64,000 bases of DNA from Bacteroides sp. (GCA_022648295.1 JALCME010000005.1:1-64000), one strand, 5' to 3'; positions 17,429-27,329 are shown, counted from the first letter of the stretch. Notes: generated from the sequence alone by a model not told the origin. Numbers and translations are program-made.

Positions 17429-17582
17429 AAGACATAAATTTTAATTAAATAATTAAAAATATATGCGTTATGGAATGATGAAACGAAACAAATGGAAAAA
17501 GTAAGGCCGTGAAAGAACGGAACTATGCTGCATTCCTATTTGAATCTGCCCATGATCCCGTGGCGCAAATTACATGCTAAGC

Positions 17583-17818
17583 AAGGCAGGTCTTCTGACT
17601 TGTTCCAGTTTCAACGCCTTCCCATTTTTTAATAAAACAGTGGCAAAGAATGTTGAACCTTACTTTTAAGGAGGTAATATAGATATAGCAGTTTTCAGAG
17701 TATTTAATATCTCTTGCTATTCCTCCTCTGGAACTCACAGCAACGGGTATTGTCGCCGATTCTCACGGCATTCCCTATTAATCCTTTCCAGTGCTGACGA
17801 CTGGTTTGGAACCTTGAT
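17583..17818 (-). promoter_or_regulatory. cobalamin (B12) riboswitch
   Basis: On the minus strand I see the conserved elements in order: AGGGAATGCCGTGAGAATC then GGCGACAATACCCG and GCTGTGAGTTCC. After a variable arm come TTTGCCACTG, GGGAAGGCGTTGAAAC and the closing AAGTCAGAAGACCTGCC. These correspond to the B12-box and core of the AdoCbl-class aptamer. The aptamer begins at or just after the likely transcription start and ends about 155 bases before the DUF4465 start codon. High cobalamin should shut the operon down. Confidence 0.93.
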
Positions 17819-17822
17819 GCGA

Positions 17823-17830
17823 CAAATATA
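17823..17830 (-). promoter_or_regulatory. -7 box of the cobalamin operon
   Basis: The minus-strand octamer TATATTTG fits the Bacteroidetes TAnnTTTG consensus. It places the transcription start close to the first base of the riboswitch. I see no clear -33 TTTG. Confidence 0.5.
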
Positions 17831-17927
17831 ATGATTTTTTCTTTATTACATTTGATTTCCGGTTAATTATTTGATTACACTTGTGCAGGTAGCACTAAAG
17901 AAGGAAGATAAAATGAGCGTGGATAAG

Positions 17928-18818
17928 TTATTGGATAAGATATTGCATAATTTCTTTTTTTTGATCAGGATGAAACCAATGAATCTCCTTATCCCGTTTG
18001 AACCAAGTCATTTGCTTACGCGAATAGATACGCGAATTTTGCTTTATTTTTTCAATGGCAAATGGTAAATTCCATTCTCCATTAAAGTATTTGAACAGCT
18101 CTTTGTAGCCAACCGTATTCAGTGAATTTAAAGCGCGGTAGGGATATACTTGTTTGGCTTCTTCTATTAAACCCTCTTCAATCATTAAATCTACTCTGTG
18201 GTTAATGCACTCATACAGTTCTTCGCGATCGCGCATTAATCCTATTTTTATAATCTGAAAAGGGCGCTCTTTCTTTTGCTGCGTACGAAAGGAGGTATAA
18301 GTCTTACCTGTCATATAGCAGATCTCCAAAGCATGAATAATCCGTTTATGATTTTTTAAATCTACTATCCGGTAGTATTCCGGGTCAAGTAGCTTTAGTT
18401 CGGAGCAGAGTTGTTCCAGACCTTCCGTCTCATATTTATGAAGCAGTAAGTTTCTCGTGTCTGTATCTACGGTTGGAATGTCGTCAATACCTTTGCATAC
18501 GGCATCAACATACATCATAGATCCTCCTACAAGTAATACGGTGTCTTGTTTGGCAAATAGTCTTTCCAAGAGTTTTAAGGCCTCCGTTTCATATTGTGCG
18601 GCACTGTAGTAATCAGAAAGTTGAAGGGTGCCTATGAAATAGTGTTTTACCCGTTGAAGTTGTTCTGGAGTAGGAGCGGCTGTGCCTATTTTAAGGTCTG
18701 CATAGAGTTGACGGGAGTCGGCGGATATAATGCTTGTTTGGTAATGCTCAGCCAGTTGTAAACTAAGTTCTGTTTTGCCAACGCCTGTTGGTCCAATAAG
18801 CACTATCAACGTTTTCAT
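17928..18818 (-). CDS. miaA: tRNA dimethylallyltransferase
   Basis: This 296-residue enzyme transfers a dimethylallyl group to A37 of tRNAs that read codons starting with U. The N terminus [19 protein letters not shown] is the family P-loop, then [54 protein letters not shown] and the C-terminal [14 protein letters not shown]. An in-frame start 37 codons earlier would add a tail foreign to the family, so I chose the ATG at 18818. It is the last gene of the long minus-strand run that includes the lpx genes. A large hairpin separates it from the gene before. Confidence 0.95.
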   Translation of the reverse strand: MKTLIVLIGPTGVGKTELSLQLAEHYQTSIISADSRQLYADLKIGTAAPTPEQLQRVKHYFIGTLQLSDYYSAAQYETEALKLLERLFAKQDTVLLVGGSMMYVDAVCKGIDDIPTVDTDTRNLLLHKYETEGLEQLCSELKLLDPEYYRIVDLKNHKRIIHALEICYMTGKTYTSFRTQQKKERPFQIIKIGLMRDREELYECINHRVDLMIEEGLIEEAKQVYPYRALNSLNTVGYKELFKYFNGEWNLPFAIEKIKQNSRIYSRKQMTWFKRDKEIHWFHPDQKKEIMQYLIQ

Positions 18819-18859
18819 TATAATTATTTTATGATTACTCCAGACTCTTATTTGTGATG

Positions 18860-18946
18860 ATTCGGGCGAGTAATTATCTGTTTTATAATATAACCATATA
18901 GAGATATATGGTGCTATAATAAAAGGCAATAATTATTCGCCCGAAT
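18860..18946. repeat. large two-part hairpin between genes
   Basis: ATTCGGGCGAGTAATTAT at 18860-18877 pairs with the 18 bases at 18929-18946 with one G-U pair. Inside, CCATATA (18894-18900) pairs with TATATGG (18905-18911) around GAGA. There is no T run, so simple intrinsic termination is unlikely. It starts 4 bases past the stop of the preceding gene. Confidence 0.7.
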
Positions 18947-18950
18947 GTTA

Positions 18951-19499
18951 TTACTTGTCTTCCTCGTATGGGTTTCCATTCTCTCCTATGTCGAAACCTT
19001 CCTTATCAAACTCATCCATATCAAAGTCCTGATCTCCATAGAAGTTTTCATCCAAGTCAAGAGAACCCTTGTCTGTTCCAGTTTCCTCGAAGTCGATAAC
19101 TTGTTTTGGGGCTTCACCCTCTTTTTTCGTGCATTTAGCTCCTTTCATGTCTTTTCCGGTGATGATTTCGGAAAGTTCAATAAAGAAACAACGTTCAGTT
19201 AAATAGTCGAAGATATAAATCATTTTTTGTTTTTCATCTTCAACCAGTTCACTGATGTGTGTTTCCTTCATTACCCAGTTGTCCGTTTCTGAATCTTCGT
19301 CCATCGGTTCCAGGGTAATTTCTTTTTCTTTCTCCCAGTCATCATCACAGGTGAAGAAAGAGGTCATTTGGTCGTCAGTATAATTCACCGACTTCAAAAT
19401 CGCCTTGTGGAAGTCGTAAAACGTGGCTTCCGGATCAATCTGTATTTCTCTGATGAAATCATCAACTTCGTCGGAGATAATTGTAAATCTGTAAATCAT
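18951..19499 (-). CDS. IS1096 passenger TnpR-like / pRiA4b ORF-3-like protein
   Basis: This 182-residue acidic protein starts MIYRFTIISDEVDDFIREI, and its segments ATFYDFHKAILKSVNYTDDQ and KQKMIYIFDYLTERCFFIEL are the hallmarks of the pRiA4b ORF-3-like family (sometimes annotated as an IS1096 passenger protein). The last 60 residues are a very acidic, low-complexity tail (DLDENFYGDQDFDMDEFD). Despite the family name nothing here suggests a transposon: the gene sits between lpxA and miaA in a housekeeping run, and no terminal repeats are seen. The biochemical role is not known to me. Confidence 0.8.
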   Translation of the reverse strand: MIYRFTIISDEVDDFIREIQIDPEATFYDFHKAILKSVNYTDDQMTSFFTCDDDWEKEKEITLEPMDEDSETDNWVMKETHISELVEDEKQKMIYIFDYLTERCFFIELSEIITGKDMKGAKCTKKEGEAPKQVIDFEETGTDKGSLDLDENFYGDQDFDMDEFDKEGFDIGENGNPYEEDK

Positions 19500-19547
19500 G
19501 TTAGTTATTGGTTACAAATTCAGGCTTATACCTTGATTTCTTATTTT

Positions 19548-20315
19548 TTATTTAATAATTCCACGTTCAGAATTCCGGATGAAATTAACAATATAGTCAA
19601 TTTCTTTACTTTTGGGAATTTTTGTTTCTATTTCTTCCAATGCATCTGTCGTATTCAAGCCGCTTTGATATATGATGCGGTAGGCGTTATGAATGTTTTC
19701 AATGGTTTCATTTGAAAATCCATGACGGCGCAATCCTACAATATTGATTCCACTGTAGGTTATAGGGTCTCTACCTGCTATGATATAAGGGGGAATATCC
19801 TTGCTAAACCGACATCCTCCCTGTATCATGCCGTATCCGCCTACGTGGCAAAATTGGTGCATCAATACACTGGCACTAATGATGGAGCAATCATCAATGA
19901 TGATTTCACCTGCCATTTTCGTTGAGTTACCGATGATACATTTATTACCAATGAGAGCGTCATGTGCAACATGTACTCCTTCCATCAATAAATTGTTGTT
20001 TCCTACAATTGTTCTGCCTTTGGCGGCAGTTCCGCGATTGATGGTGACATTTTCCCGGATAATATTGTAATTTCCTATTTCTGCTGTTGTTTCTTCTCCT
20101 CTAAACTTTAAGTCCTGAGGTATGGCGCCTATCACAGCTCCGGGGAAAATAGTATTTCCTTTGCCCATACGGGTACCATACAGAATGTTAACGTTGGACA
20201 TTATTTTATTATCATCATCGATGGTCACGTTTTTATCGATGAACACAAAAGGAGCAATCTCTACGTTTTTTCCGATTTTAGCTTCGGGATGAATATACGC
20301 TAAGGGACTAATCAT
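19548..20315 (-). CDS. lpxA: UDP-N-acetylglucosamine acyltransferase
   Basis: This 255-residue enzyme carries out the first step of lipid A synthesis, moving a hydroxyacyl chain from ACP to UDP-GlcNAc. The sequence is a left-handed beta helix of hexapeptide repeats (ISPLAYIHPEAKIGKNVEIA onwards), with the active-site region NLLMEGVHVAHD containing the catalytic His and a helical C terminus. The start is 9 bases after the lpxC-fabZ stop, so the genes are co-transcribed. Length and repeats are normal for the family. Confidence 0.96.
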   Translation of the reverse strand: MISPLAYIHPEAKIGKNVEIAPFVFIDKNVTIDDDNKIMSNVNILYGTRMGKGNTIFPGAVIGAIPQDLKFRGEETTAEIGNYNIIRENVTINRGTAAKGRTIVGNNNLLMEGVHVAHDALIGNKCIIGNSTKMAGEIIIDDCSIISASVLMHQFCHVGGYGMIQGGCRFSKDIPPYIIAGRDPITYSGINIVGLRRHGFSNETIENIHNAYRIIYQSGLNTTDALEEIETKIPKSKEIDYIVNFIRNSERGIIK

Positions 20316-20324
20316 GCTTTGTTC

Positions 20325-21710
20325 TTATTTGTTTTTAACTATTTGCGCCATGAACTCAGCTTCGCAAACTACTTTCTCTCCTACAAATACATAGCCTTTC
20401 ATTGTAGAAATGCCCCGGCGTATAGGGGCCAATAATTCGACCCGGAAAACTAATGTATCACCTGGTACTACTTTTTGGCGGAACTTCACTCCATCTATCT
20501 TCATGAAATAGGTGGAATATCGTTCCGGTTCGTCAACAGAGTTCAAGACAAGCAATCCTCCAACCTGAGCCATTGCCTCTACCTGAAGGACACCGGGCAT
20601 GACAGGTTCTTGTGGAAAATGGCCTTGGAAGAAAGGTTCATTTACCGTTATATTTTTCACACCGACTATGTAGGTGGCACCGACCTCTATTACTTTATCA
20701 ACCAATTGAAAAGGGTAACGATGTGGAAGCAATTCGCGAATTCGGTTTACATCCATAATCGGTGCTCGGTTGCAGTCGTAAGACGGAGCTTGTATCTCAT
20801 GCAAGCGGATTTCTTTGCGCATTTGCCGTGCAAACTTATTATTGATGGTGTGTCCCGGACGGGTGGCAATGATGCGTCCTTTAATGGGTTTACCTATTAA
20901 GGCCAAATCACCGATAACATCCAGTAATTTATGGCGGGCACATTCGTTTGCCCATACCAGTGGTTTATGATTGATATATCCCAAATGTTTGGCATCCATG
21001 TGAGGAACACGCATGACGTCAGCCAACTTATCGTAATCGGGTTGGGACATTTCTTTCTCATATATGACGATGGCGTTGTCCAAATCGCCTCCTTTTATAA
21101 GCCCGGCCTGAAGCAATGGTTCTATTTCGCGAACAAATACAAAGGTACGGCTGGCTGCAATTTCATCTTTGAAATTTGCCATATCTTCTAGTGTCGCAAA
21201 TTGGTTGGGGATAATTAGTGAGTCATAAGATACCAACACGTTCAGGCTAAAGTTTTCGTCTGGAAGTACTATAATGGAAGAGCCTGTTTGCTCATCGCGG
21301 AATTCTATCTTCGATTTGATAACATAGAAATCTTTGACAGCGTTTTGTTCTTCAGTACCAATCCGGTCTATTTCATTGGCATAATATTGAGCACTTCCGT
21401 CTAAAATAGGAAATTCCGGTCCGTTGACCTGTATCAGACAATTATCAATACCTAATGCATAAAGTGCAGCCATACCATGTTCCACGGTACTTACTTTTAC
21501 TCCATTTCTACAGAGAACTGTGCCACGTGTTGTTTCAGTTACGTTGTCTGCAATTGCTTCAATCAAAGGCTGTCCTTCCAAGTCCATCCGTTGGATTTTA
21601 TATCCGTAGTTTTCAGGCGCAGGATTAAAAGTAACGGTCAGGTCGAGGCCTGTATGGAGGCCTTTTCCACTGAGTGAAAAGCTATCTTTTAAAGTCTTTT
21701 GTTTTAACAT
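20325..21710 (-). CDS. lpxC-fabZ: bifunctional LpxC deacetylase / FabZ dehydratase
   Basis: This 461-residue fusion has an LpxC part (about 1-300) with KDSFSLSGKGLHTGLDLTV, the zinc motif STVEHGMAALYALGID and the second histidine region CARHKLLDVIGDLALIG. The FabZ part (about 312-461) has ELLPHRYPFQLVDKV, with the catalytic His, and FFQGHFPQEPVMPGVLQVEA. LpxC commits UDP-acyl-GlcNAc to lipid A; FabZ dehydrates hydroxyacyl-ACP in fatty-acid synthesis. The fusion is a recognised trait of Bacteroidetes and couples the two pathways competing for hydroxyacyl-ACP. It sits between lpxD and lpxA with 7 and 9 base gaps. Confidence 0.96.
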   Translation of the reverse strand: MLKQKTLKDSFSLSGKGLHTGLDLTVTFNPAPENYGYKIQRMDLEGQPLIEAIADNVTETTRGTVLCRNGVKVSTVEHGMAALYALGIDNCLIQVNGPEFPILDGSAQYYANEIDRIGTEEQNAVKDFYVIKSKIEFRDEQTGSSIIVLPDENFSLNVLVSYDSLIIPNQFATLEDMANFKDEIAASRTFVFVREIEPLLQAGLIKGGDLDNAIVIYEKEMSQPDYDKLADVMRVPHMDAKHLGYINHKPLVWANECARHKLLDVIGDLALIGKPIKGRIIATRPGHTINNKFARQMRKEIRLHEIQAPSYDCNRAPIMDVNRIRELLPHRYPFQLVDKVIEVGATYIVGVKNITVNEPFFQGHFPQEPVMPGVLQVEAMAQVGGLLVLNSVDEPERYSTYFMKIDGVKFRQKVVPGDTLVFRVELLAPIRRGISTMKGYVFVGEKVVCEAEFMAQIVKNK

Positions 21711-21717
21711 TTAGTAT

Positions 21718-22755
21718 TTATTTAATTTTATCTTTTAACTCATTTAATTCTTTTCGGAGGGCATTTACTTCTTTGTACATGTCTGGTAATTGACGGTAAA
21801 TATATGCTGATTTGAAGTACGTTTTTAACTCCATAGGAGGAGTTCCGATCAGTTGGTTACCATCTTTTATATTTCCGGGGATGCCGGATTGTGCTCCGAG
21901 ATTCACTTTATTGCCAATGTGGGAGTGCCCTGCAATCCCTACTTGTCCGCCGAACATACACCATTCTCCTACTTTTGTAGATCCTGCAATGCCTACCTGG
22001 GCTGCCATTACCGTATTAGCTCCTATTTCATCATTGTGTGCAATCTGGATGAGATTATCCAGTTTCACTCCTTTGTGAATGGTGGTGGTTCCCATTGTAG
22101 CTCTATCCACACAGGTATTGGCTCCTATTTCAACATCGTCTTCCAAGGTGACAATACCTATTTGTGGTATTTTCTCGTATCCTTCGGGCGTTGGGGCAAA
22201 ACCAAATCCGTCGGCTCCAATTACAACGCCGGAATGTAGTGTACAACGGTTGCCGATGTGGCAATCATGATATATATTGACGCCTGAATAGATAAGGCAA
22301 TCATTCCCTATTTTTACATTATCGCCTACATAAGTGTGCGGATATACTTTTGTGTTGTCTCCAATAACCGTTCCTTCTCCGATACAGGCAAACGGGCCGA
22401 TGTATACATTCTTTCCTATTTTTGCATTAGATGCTATGGATGCCAGAGCATCAATCCCTTTCTTCTGGGGTTTGCTTTGCTCGTAAAGGGTGAGTAATTT
22501 GGCTAAACTTTCGTAGGCATTATCTACTTTAATTAAAGTAGCCTTCACTTTTTGCTCCGGAGTAAAATCCTTGTTAACAAGAACTATGCTTGCTTGAGTA
22601 GTATATAGGTAATTTGTGTATTTAGGATTGGAAAGAAAGGAGATAGCTCCCGGTATGCCTTCTTCTATTTTGGCAAAAGTGTGTACGGTTGCATTTTCGT
22701 CTCCAACAATTTCTCCTTCAATGAATGTAGCAATTTGTTTTGCAGAAAACTCCAT
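21718..22755 (-). CDS. lpxD: UDP-3-O-acylglucosamine N-acyltransferase
   Basis: This 345-residue enzyme performs the third step of lipid A synthesis. The N-terminal uridine-binding domain ([19 protein letters not shown], then [10 protein letters not shown]) precedes a long hexapeptide-repeat beta helix. That helix carries [19 protein letters not shown] and the catalytic His in NLIQIAHND, and a coiled C-terminal helix ([15 protein letters not shown]) follows. It begins the lpx trio and is downstream of the HD hydrolase gene by 84 bases. Confidence 0.96.
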   Translation of the reverse strand: MEFSAKQIATFIEGEIVGDENATVHTFAKIEEGIPGAISFLSNPKYTNYLYTTQASIVLVNKDFTPEQKVKATLIKVDNAYESLAKLLTLYEQSKPQKKGIDALASIASNAKIGKNVYIGPFACIGEGTVIGDNTKVYPHTYVGDNVKIGNDCLIYSGVNIYHDCHIGNRCTLHSGVVIGADGFGFAPTPEGYEKIPQIGIVTLEDDVEIGANTCVDRATMGTTTIHKGVKLDNLIQIAHNDEIGANTVMAAQVGIAGSTKVGEWCMFGGQVGIAGHSHIGNKVNLGAQSGIPGNIKDGNQLIGTPPMELKTYFKSAYIYRQLPDMYKEVNALRKELNELKDKIK

Positions 22756-22839
22756 TTTCTTATTCTTGTTAGATGGTTTCAGGTCGCAAATAACGGACTT
22801 TTTTTTTATATATCCTTATGCTCTGGTGAATATTTATGT

Positions 22840-24066
22840 TTACTTAGGCAAACGCTGGTAACAAAGATAGTACTTTTTTACCTTTTTTGAAAGCAGTGAA
22901 ATGTTGAACATATCCGATGCATCGGCAATGTTTTTTATGCTTCCATCATTGTAAAGAATATCAATGCTATCGTCGGCTGGGTCGTACATGTTCTTTTCGA
23001 TGCTGGGGGTAGAGATGAAATATCTCGCTTCGGAGAGAGGGATGTCCAGTGTTTTACTAATTTGCAAAATTAGTTCTTTTTTTCGTTCTTCGCATATTGG
23101 CTCATTAGAAATTTCCACTTTAAATATGTTACGGTTGATCATTCCGAGACTAAGCAGGGAAAGAACTTTATCAGGATGGCTGCTCCATACTTTTAGAGCT
23201 GTCCATATATCATTATCATCCAGTTGGATAAAGTTTTCCAGGCAATCGGGATTTTCGTAAAAGAGTTCCCTGTTTATATTGTTATAGAGGAAAAAATGTA
23301 ATGCGGGTGAGGCGAAGAGTTCGGCCCCTTGGTTAGCCAGTTCCTTGGCACGGAGCAGGGTATTGATGAGCATTTTTTCGTAGGCTACCGAAGTTTTATG
23401 CAGGTAAACCTGCCAGTACATCAGACGGCGTGCGGTCAGAAAATTCTCGAGTGAATAAATGCCTTTGGATTCTACTACCAGATGGTCATCTTTCACATCA
23501 AGCATCTTAATGATACGCGCCGAGCCGATATTGCCTTCTGTTACTCCTGTGTAAAAGCTATCTCTGCGGAGGTAGTCCAGTCGGTCCATATCGAGCTGTC
23601 CGCTAACGAGTTGGTGCAGAAAACGTTTGGGGTATTCATCTTTAAAGATTTGGATGGCAAGGGTTAGTTGCCCGTTCATTTCTTTATTGATGCGTTCCAT
23701 CAACATGATGGAGATATCTTCGTGAGTCACTCCCTTTACAATGGTATTTTCCAGTACATGGGAGAAAGGACCATGCCCAATGTCATGCATCAGGATAGCT
23801 GCCTGAACGGCTTCGGCTTCACTGTCGAAGATAAAGTTGCCTTTGGTGGCAAGTTGTTGGATAGCCTCGCTCATCAGGTAAAAAGCACCCAGAGAGTGCT
23901 GAAAACGGGTATGCTGTGCTCCCGGATAGACTACAGAGGATAAACCGACTTGTTTAATACGGTTTAAACGTTGTAGGAGGGGGTGCCGTACAATATCATA
24001 TAGCAATCCCTTGGGAATGTTGATAAATCCAAATACGGGATCGTTTATTATTTTTCTTTCGTACAT
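22840..24066 (-). CDS. HD-domain phosphohydrolase (dNTPase-like)
   Basis: This 408-residue protein has the SAMHD1/dGTPase-like opening DPVFGFINIPKGLLYDIV, then GLSSVVYPGAQHTRFQHSLG, the metal motif LMHDIGHGPFSHVLE with the HD pair, and HQLVSGQLDMDRLDYLRRD. It probably hydrolyses nucleotides or related phosphate compounds in the cytoplasm. The start at 24066 is chosen over one ten codons upstream because homologues begin at MYERKIINDPVFG. The upstream gap of 76 bases to pyrF and the lpx genes downstream suggest one long transcript. Precise substrate unknown. Confidence 0.85.
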   Translation of the reverse strand: MYERKIINDPVFGFINIPKGLLYDIVRHPLLQRLNRIKQVGLSSVVYPGAQHTRFQHSLGAFYLMSEAIQQLATKGNFIFDSEAEAVQAAILMHDIGHGPFSHVLENTIVKGVTHEDISIMLMERINKEMNGQLTLAIQIFKDEYPKRFLHQLVSGQLDMDRLDYLRRDSFYTGVTEGNIGSARIIKMLDVKDDHLVVESKGIYSLENFLTARRLMYWQVYLHKTSVAYEKMLINTLLRAKELANQGAELFASPALHFFLYNNINRELFYENPDCLENFIQLDDNDIWTALKVWSSHPDKVLSLLSLGMINRNIFKVEISNEPICEERKKELILQISKTLDIPLSEARYFISTPSIEKNMYDPADDSIDILYNDGSIKNIADASDMFNISLLSKKVKKYYLCYQRLPK

Positions 24067-24142
24067 AGTATATACACGTTTCAATCCGCACAGCACACGG
24101 GCAATTACTCCGGCTTTACCTGTTAGTCAGCGGACTGTCTCC

Positions 24143-24970
24143 TTATAGATTGTATTTCTTTAGTTCAATATCCATTTCTTCCTGAACCTTTTGGGCGGCC
24201 ATGCGCGAAGCAGAAGCAAAGTTCGCTGTTTTGTCCACATAGATAATGCCACGGCTGGAATTAACAATCAGCCCGCAGGACTTGTTCATCCCGTATTTGC
24301 AGACTTCTTCCAATGATCCTCCTTGTGCACCGATGCCGGGTACGAGAAGAAAATGTTCGGGGACAATCTTGCGGATGTCTTCGAAGGCACGTCCCTGGGT
24401 GGCACCCACTACGTACATCATCTGTTCATCCCCTGCCCATTCCTGGGATTTACGCAATACTTTCTCAAAGAGGCGGACACCGTTTTGATCTTCGGTCATC
24501 TGGAAATCGTATGAACCTTTGTTGCTTGTCAGTGCCAGCAGGATGACCCATTTGTGCTGATAAGTCAGGAATGGCTTTACACTGTCTTCGCCCATATATG
24601 GTGCTACGGTAACCGAGTCAATGTCCAGTTCTTCAAAGAAGCTGCGGGCATACATGGCAGATGTATTTCCGATGTCCCCGCGTTTGGCATCTGCAATGAT
24701 GAATTGGTCGGGATAGTTTTTTTTGATGTATCTGACGGTCTTCTCGAATGCAATCCAACCTTTCACTCCCATGCTTTCATAAAAAGCCAGATTGGGCTTA
24801 TAAGCAATGCAGAGGTCGGCCGTTGCATCGATAATGGCCTTATTGAAGGCAAAAATAGGATCTTCTTCCTGAAGCAAATGTTCCGGTATTTTCTTTATAT
24901 CGGTATCAAGGCCGACGCAAAGAAAAGACCTTTTCCGCTGTATATTTTCAACTAATTCTTGTTTTGTCAT
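24143..24970 (-). CDS. pyrF: orotidine 5'-phosphate decarboxylase
   Basis: This 275-residue enzyme makes UMP from OMP, the last step of de novo UMP synthesis. It is the longer type-2 form: [20 protein letters not shown] at the N terminus, the catalytic Asp-Lys-Asp set in [25 protein letters not shown], and [10 protein letters not shown] for the phosphate site. It is flanked by prfA (40 bases) and the HD gene. Length and motifs are ordinary. Confidence 0.96.
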   Translation of the reverse strand: MTKQELVENIQRKRSFLCVGLDTDIKKIPEHLLQEEDPIFAFNKAIIDATADLCIAYKPNLAFYESMGVKGWIAFEKTVRYIKKNYPDQFIIADAKRGDIGNTSAMYARSFFEELDIDSVTVAPYMGEDSVKPFLTYQHKWVILLALTSNKGSYDFQMTEDQNGVRLFEKVLRKSQEWAGDEQMMYVVGATQGRAFEDIRKIVPEHFLLVPGIGAQGGSLEEVCKYGMNKSCGLIVNSSRGIIYVDKTANFASASRMAAQKVQEEMDIELKKYNL

Positions 24971-25010
24971 CTTGTTATTTATTGTCTATTTATCAAAGTT
25001 GGGGGTGTGA

Positions 25011-26123
25011 TTATAGTTCACTTTCTTTGAGGCGTTCTGCATTCTCTGCTACGGTGAGGTGGTCAATGCAGTCCTGTATGTCGCCATCCATGAAGGCCGC
25101 AAGATTGTAAATGGTATAGTTGATGCGGTGATCGGTGATGCGTCCCTGTGGATAATTGTAGGTACGTATCTTGGCTGAACGGTCTCCGGTGGATACCATT
25201 GTCTTCCGTTTGGAAGCAATATCGTCCACGTATTTCTGGTGTTCTTTATCGTAAATAAAAGTACGCAGACGGGAGAGGGCACGTTCCTTATTCTTAGGTT
25301 GGTCACGTGTTTCGGTACACTCAATCAATATCTCTTCCACGACTCCGGTGAGCGGATTCTTCCAGTTATAACGTAAGCGTACGCCGGATTCCACTTTATT
25401 CACATTTTGTCCTCCTGCACCACCACTTCGGAAGGTATCCCATTTGATCTCGCCTTCGTTGATCACTACGTCAAATTCTTCCGCTTCCGGAAGTACGGCA
25501 ACCGATGCGGCGGAAGTATGTACGCGTCCCTGGGTTTCCGTAGCCGGAACACGTTGAACGCGGTGTACGCCGGATTCGTATTTCAACGTTCCGTATACGC
25601 TGTCACCCGTCACGCTGCATATAATTTCTTTATAACCTCCTGCTGCTCCTTCGTTGGCACTGGAGACTTCCATCTTCCAGCCTTTGTTTTCACAAAACTT
25701 GGCATACATACGGAAGAGATCGCCGGCAAAGATGGCTGCTTCATCGCCGCCTGTGCCACCACGGATTTCCAGAATGGCATTGCGACCATCCTGAGGGTCG
25801 GCGGGGACGAGTAGGAGTTTGATTTCTTCTTCCAGTTCCGGTTGACGGGTCTGGCAGGCGTCAAGTTCTTCCCTTGCCATCTCCCGCATTTCCTGATCGG
25901 TTTCGTTGGCAATGATGTCTTTGGCTTCTTCTATGCCATTGAGTATCTGAATGTATTCTTTACGGGCATCCATGAGGTCGCCCAGTTCTTTGTATTCTTT
26001 AGTGAGTTTCACATACCGCTTCTGGTCGGCAATTACCGCCGGGTCCGTTATCAGGGTGGAAACTTCTTCAAAGCGGGCTACAAGCCCGTTTAGTTTCTCT
26101 AATATAGTGCTATTTCCTGCCAT
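25011..26123 (-). CDS. prfA: peptide chain release factor 1
   Basis: This 370-residue protein frees finished chains at UAA and UAG. It has the GGQ motif in SGGAGGQNVNKVESGVRL, the PxT-type codon-recognition loop in VQRVPATETQGRVHTSAAS (PAT), and the N-terminal helical domain. It follows purM after 4 bases, so the two are co-transcribed. The length fits RF1 rather than RF2 and no frameshift is present. Confidence 0.97.
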   Translation of the reverse strand: MAGNSTILEKLNGLVARFEEVSTLITDPAVIADQKRYVKLTKEYKELGDLMDARKEYIQILNGIEEAKDIIANETDQEMREMAREELDACQTRQPELEEEIKLLLVPADPQDGRNAILEIRGGTGGDEAAIFAGDLFRMYAKFCENKGWKMEVSSANEGAAGGYKEIICSVTGDSVYGTLKYESGVHRVQRVPATETQGRVHTSAASVAVLPEAEEFDVVINEGEIKWDTFRSGGAGGQNVNKVESGVRLRYNWKNPLTGVVEEILIECTETRDQPKNKERALSRLRTFIYDKEHQKYVDDIASKRKTMVSTGDRSAKIRTYNYPQGRITDHRINYTIYNLAAFMDGDIQDCIDHLTVAENAERLKESEL

Positions 26124-26127
26124 TCAA

Positions 26128-27297
26128 TTAATAGGTAAATTCTCCGAACTCGCTGGTGATAATCAATTCCTTTTTGTTGCTTTCTTCAATGCGTCCGATG
26201 ATTTGTGCATCGATGTTGAAGCTTTTGCTGATCGCAATAACCTCCTCGGCATGTTCGGGTGAAAGGTAAACTTCGAGGCGATGTCCCATATTGAATACTT
26301 TGTACATTTCACTCCAATCCGTGTTGCTTTGTTCCTTGATGACGCGGAAGAGGGGTGGAACGGGGAACAGATTGTCTTTGATCACGCGGCAGTGTTCATT
26401 GACAAAGTGTAATACTTTGGTCTGCGCACCGCCTGAGCAGTGTACCATGCCGTGTATTTCGGGACGGAGCGCATCCAGTAGTTTCTTTACTACCGGTGCA
26501 TAGGTGCGGGTGGGGGACAGTACTAGTTTCCCTGCGTTGAGCGGACTGCCTTCTACGGCATCCGTTAGTTTTAGTCCACCGCTATATACGAGCTCTTCGG
26601 GCACAGCCTTATCGTAACTTTCGGGATATTTTTCAGCAAGGTATTTGGCAAATACATCATGGCGGGCACTGGTCAGACCGTTGCTCCCCATACCGCCGTT
26701 GTACTCTTTCTCATAAGTTGCCTGTCCGTAAGATGCCAGTCCTACGATGACGTCTCCGGGGCGGATATTGGCATTGTCAATCACTTCACTGCGTTTCATG
26801 CGGCAAGTCACGGTGCTGTCTACAATGATGGTGCGAACCAGGTCGCCTACATCGGCGGTCTCTCCTCCGGTGGCATAAACGCCCACACCCATTCCACGGA
26901 GCTCGGCAAGCAATTCGTCCGTACCATTGATGATGGCGGAGATCACTTCACCCGGTATCAGCAATTTGTTGCGGCCTATGGTGGATGAAACCAGAATGTT
27001 GTCGATGGCGCCCACACATAGCAGGTCGTCAATGTTCATAATCAGCGCATCTTGGGCAATGCCTTTCCATACGCCGAGATCACCGGTCTCCTTCCAGTAC
27101 AGGTATGCCAGACTGGATTTTGTTCCCGCTCCGTCGGCGTGCATGATGTTGCAATATTCCGGGTCTCCACCCAGAATATCTGGAATGATTTTGCAAAAAG
27201 CTTGTGGAAAAATACCTTTGTCGATGTTCTTGATCGCGTTGTGCACATCTTCTTTTGAAGCGCTGACACCTCGCATCATATATCTTTGGTTACTCAT
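26128..27297 (-). CDS. purM: phosphoribosylformylglycinamidine cyclo-ligase (AIR synthase)
   Basis: This 389-residue ATP-dependent enzyme of purine synthesis makes AIR from FGAM. Visible are the N-terminal GDPEYCNIMHADGAGTKS, MNIDDLLCVGAIDNILVS, GGETADVGDLVRTIIVDS, and HCSGGAQTKVLHFV, all typical of the PurM/ATP-binding fold. The Bacteroides form is slightly longer than the enterobacterial one. A promoter box is visible at 27330-27337. prfA begins 4 bases downstream. Confidence 0.93.
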   Translation of the reverse strand: MSNQRYMMRGVSASKEDVHNAIKNIDKGIFPQAFCKIIPDILGGDPEYCNIMHADGAGTKSSLAYLYWKETGDLGVWKGIAQDALIMNIDDLLCVGAIDNILVSSTIGRNKLLIPGEVISAIINGTDELLAELRGMGVGVYATGGETADVGDLVRTIIVDSTVTCRMKRSEVIDNANIRPGDVIVGLASYGQATYEKEYNGGMGSNGLTSARHDVFAKYLAEKYPESYDKAVPEELVYSGGLKLTDAVEGSPLNAGKLVLSPTRTYAPVVKKLLDALRPEIHGMVHCSGGAQTKVLHFVNEHCRVIKDNLFPVPPLFRVIKEQSNTDWSEMYKVFNMGHRLEVYLSPEHAEEVIAISKSFNIDAQIIGRIEESNKKELIITSEFGEFTY

Positions 27298-27329
27298 GAG
27301 TTGATATGTTTAATGCAATTTTGATTGCG

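Noticed and set aside
18951..19499. A transposon, because of the IS1096-passenger family name
   Set aside because: No transposase, terminal inverted repeats or target duplication are visible, and the gene is embedded in a housekeeping run.
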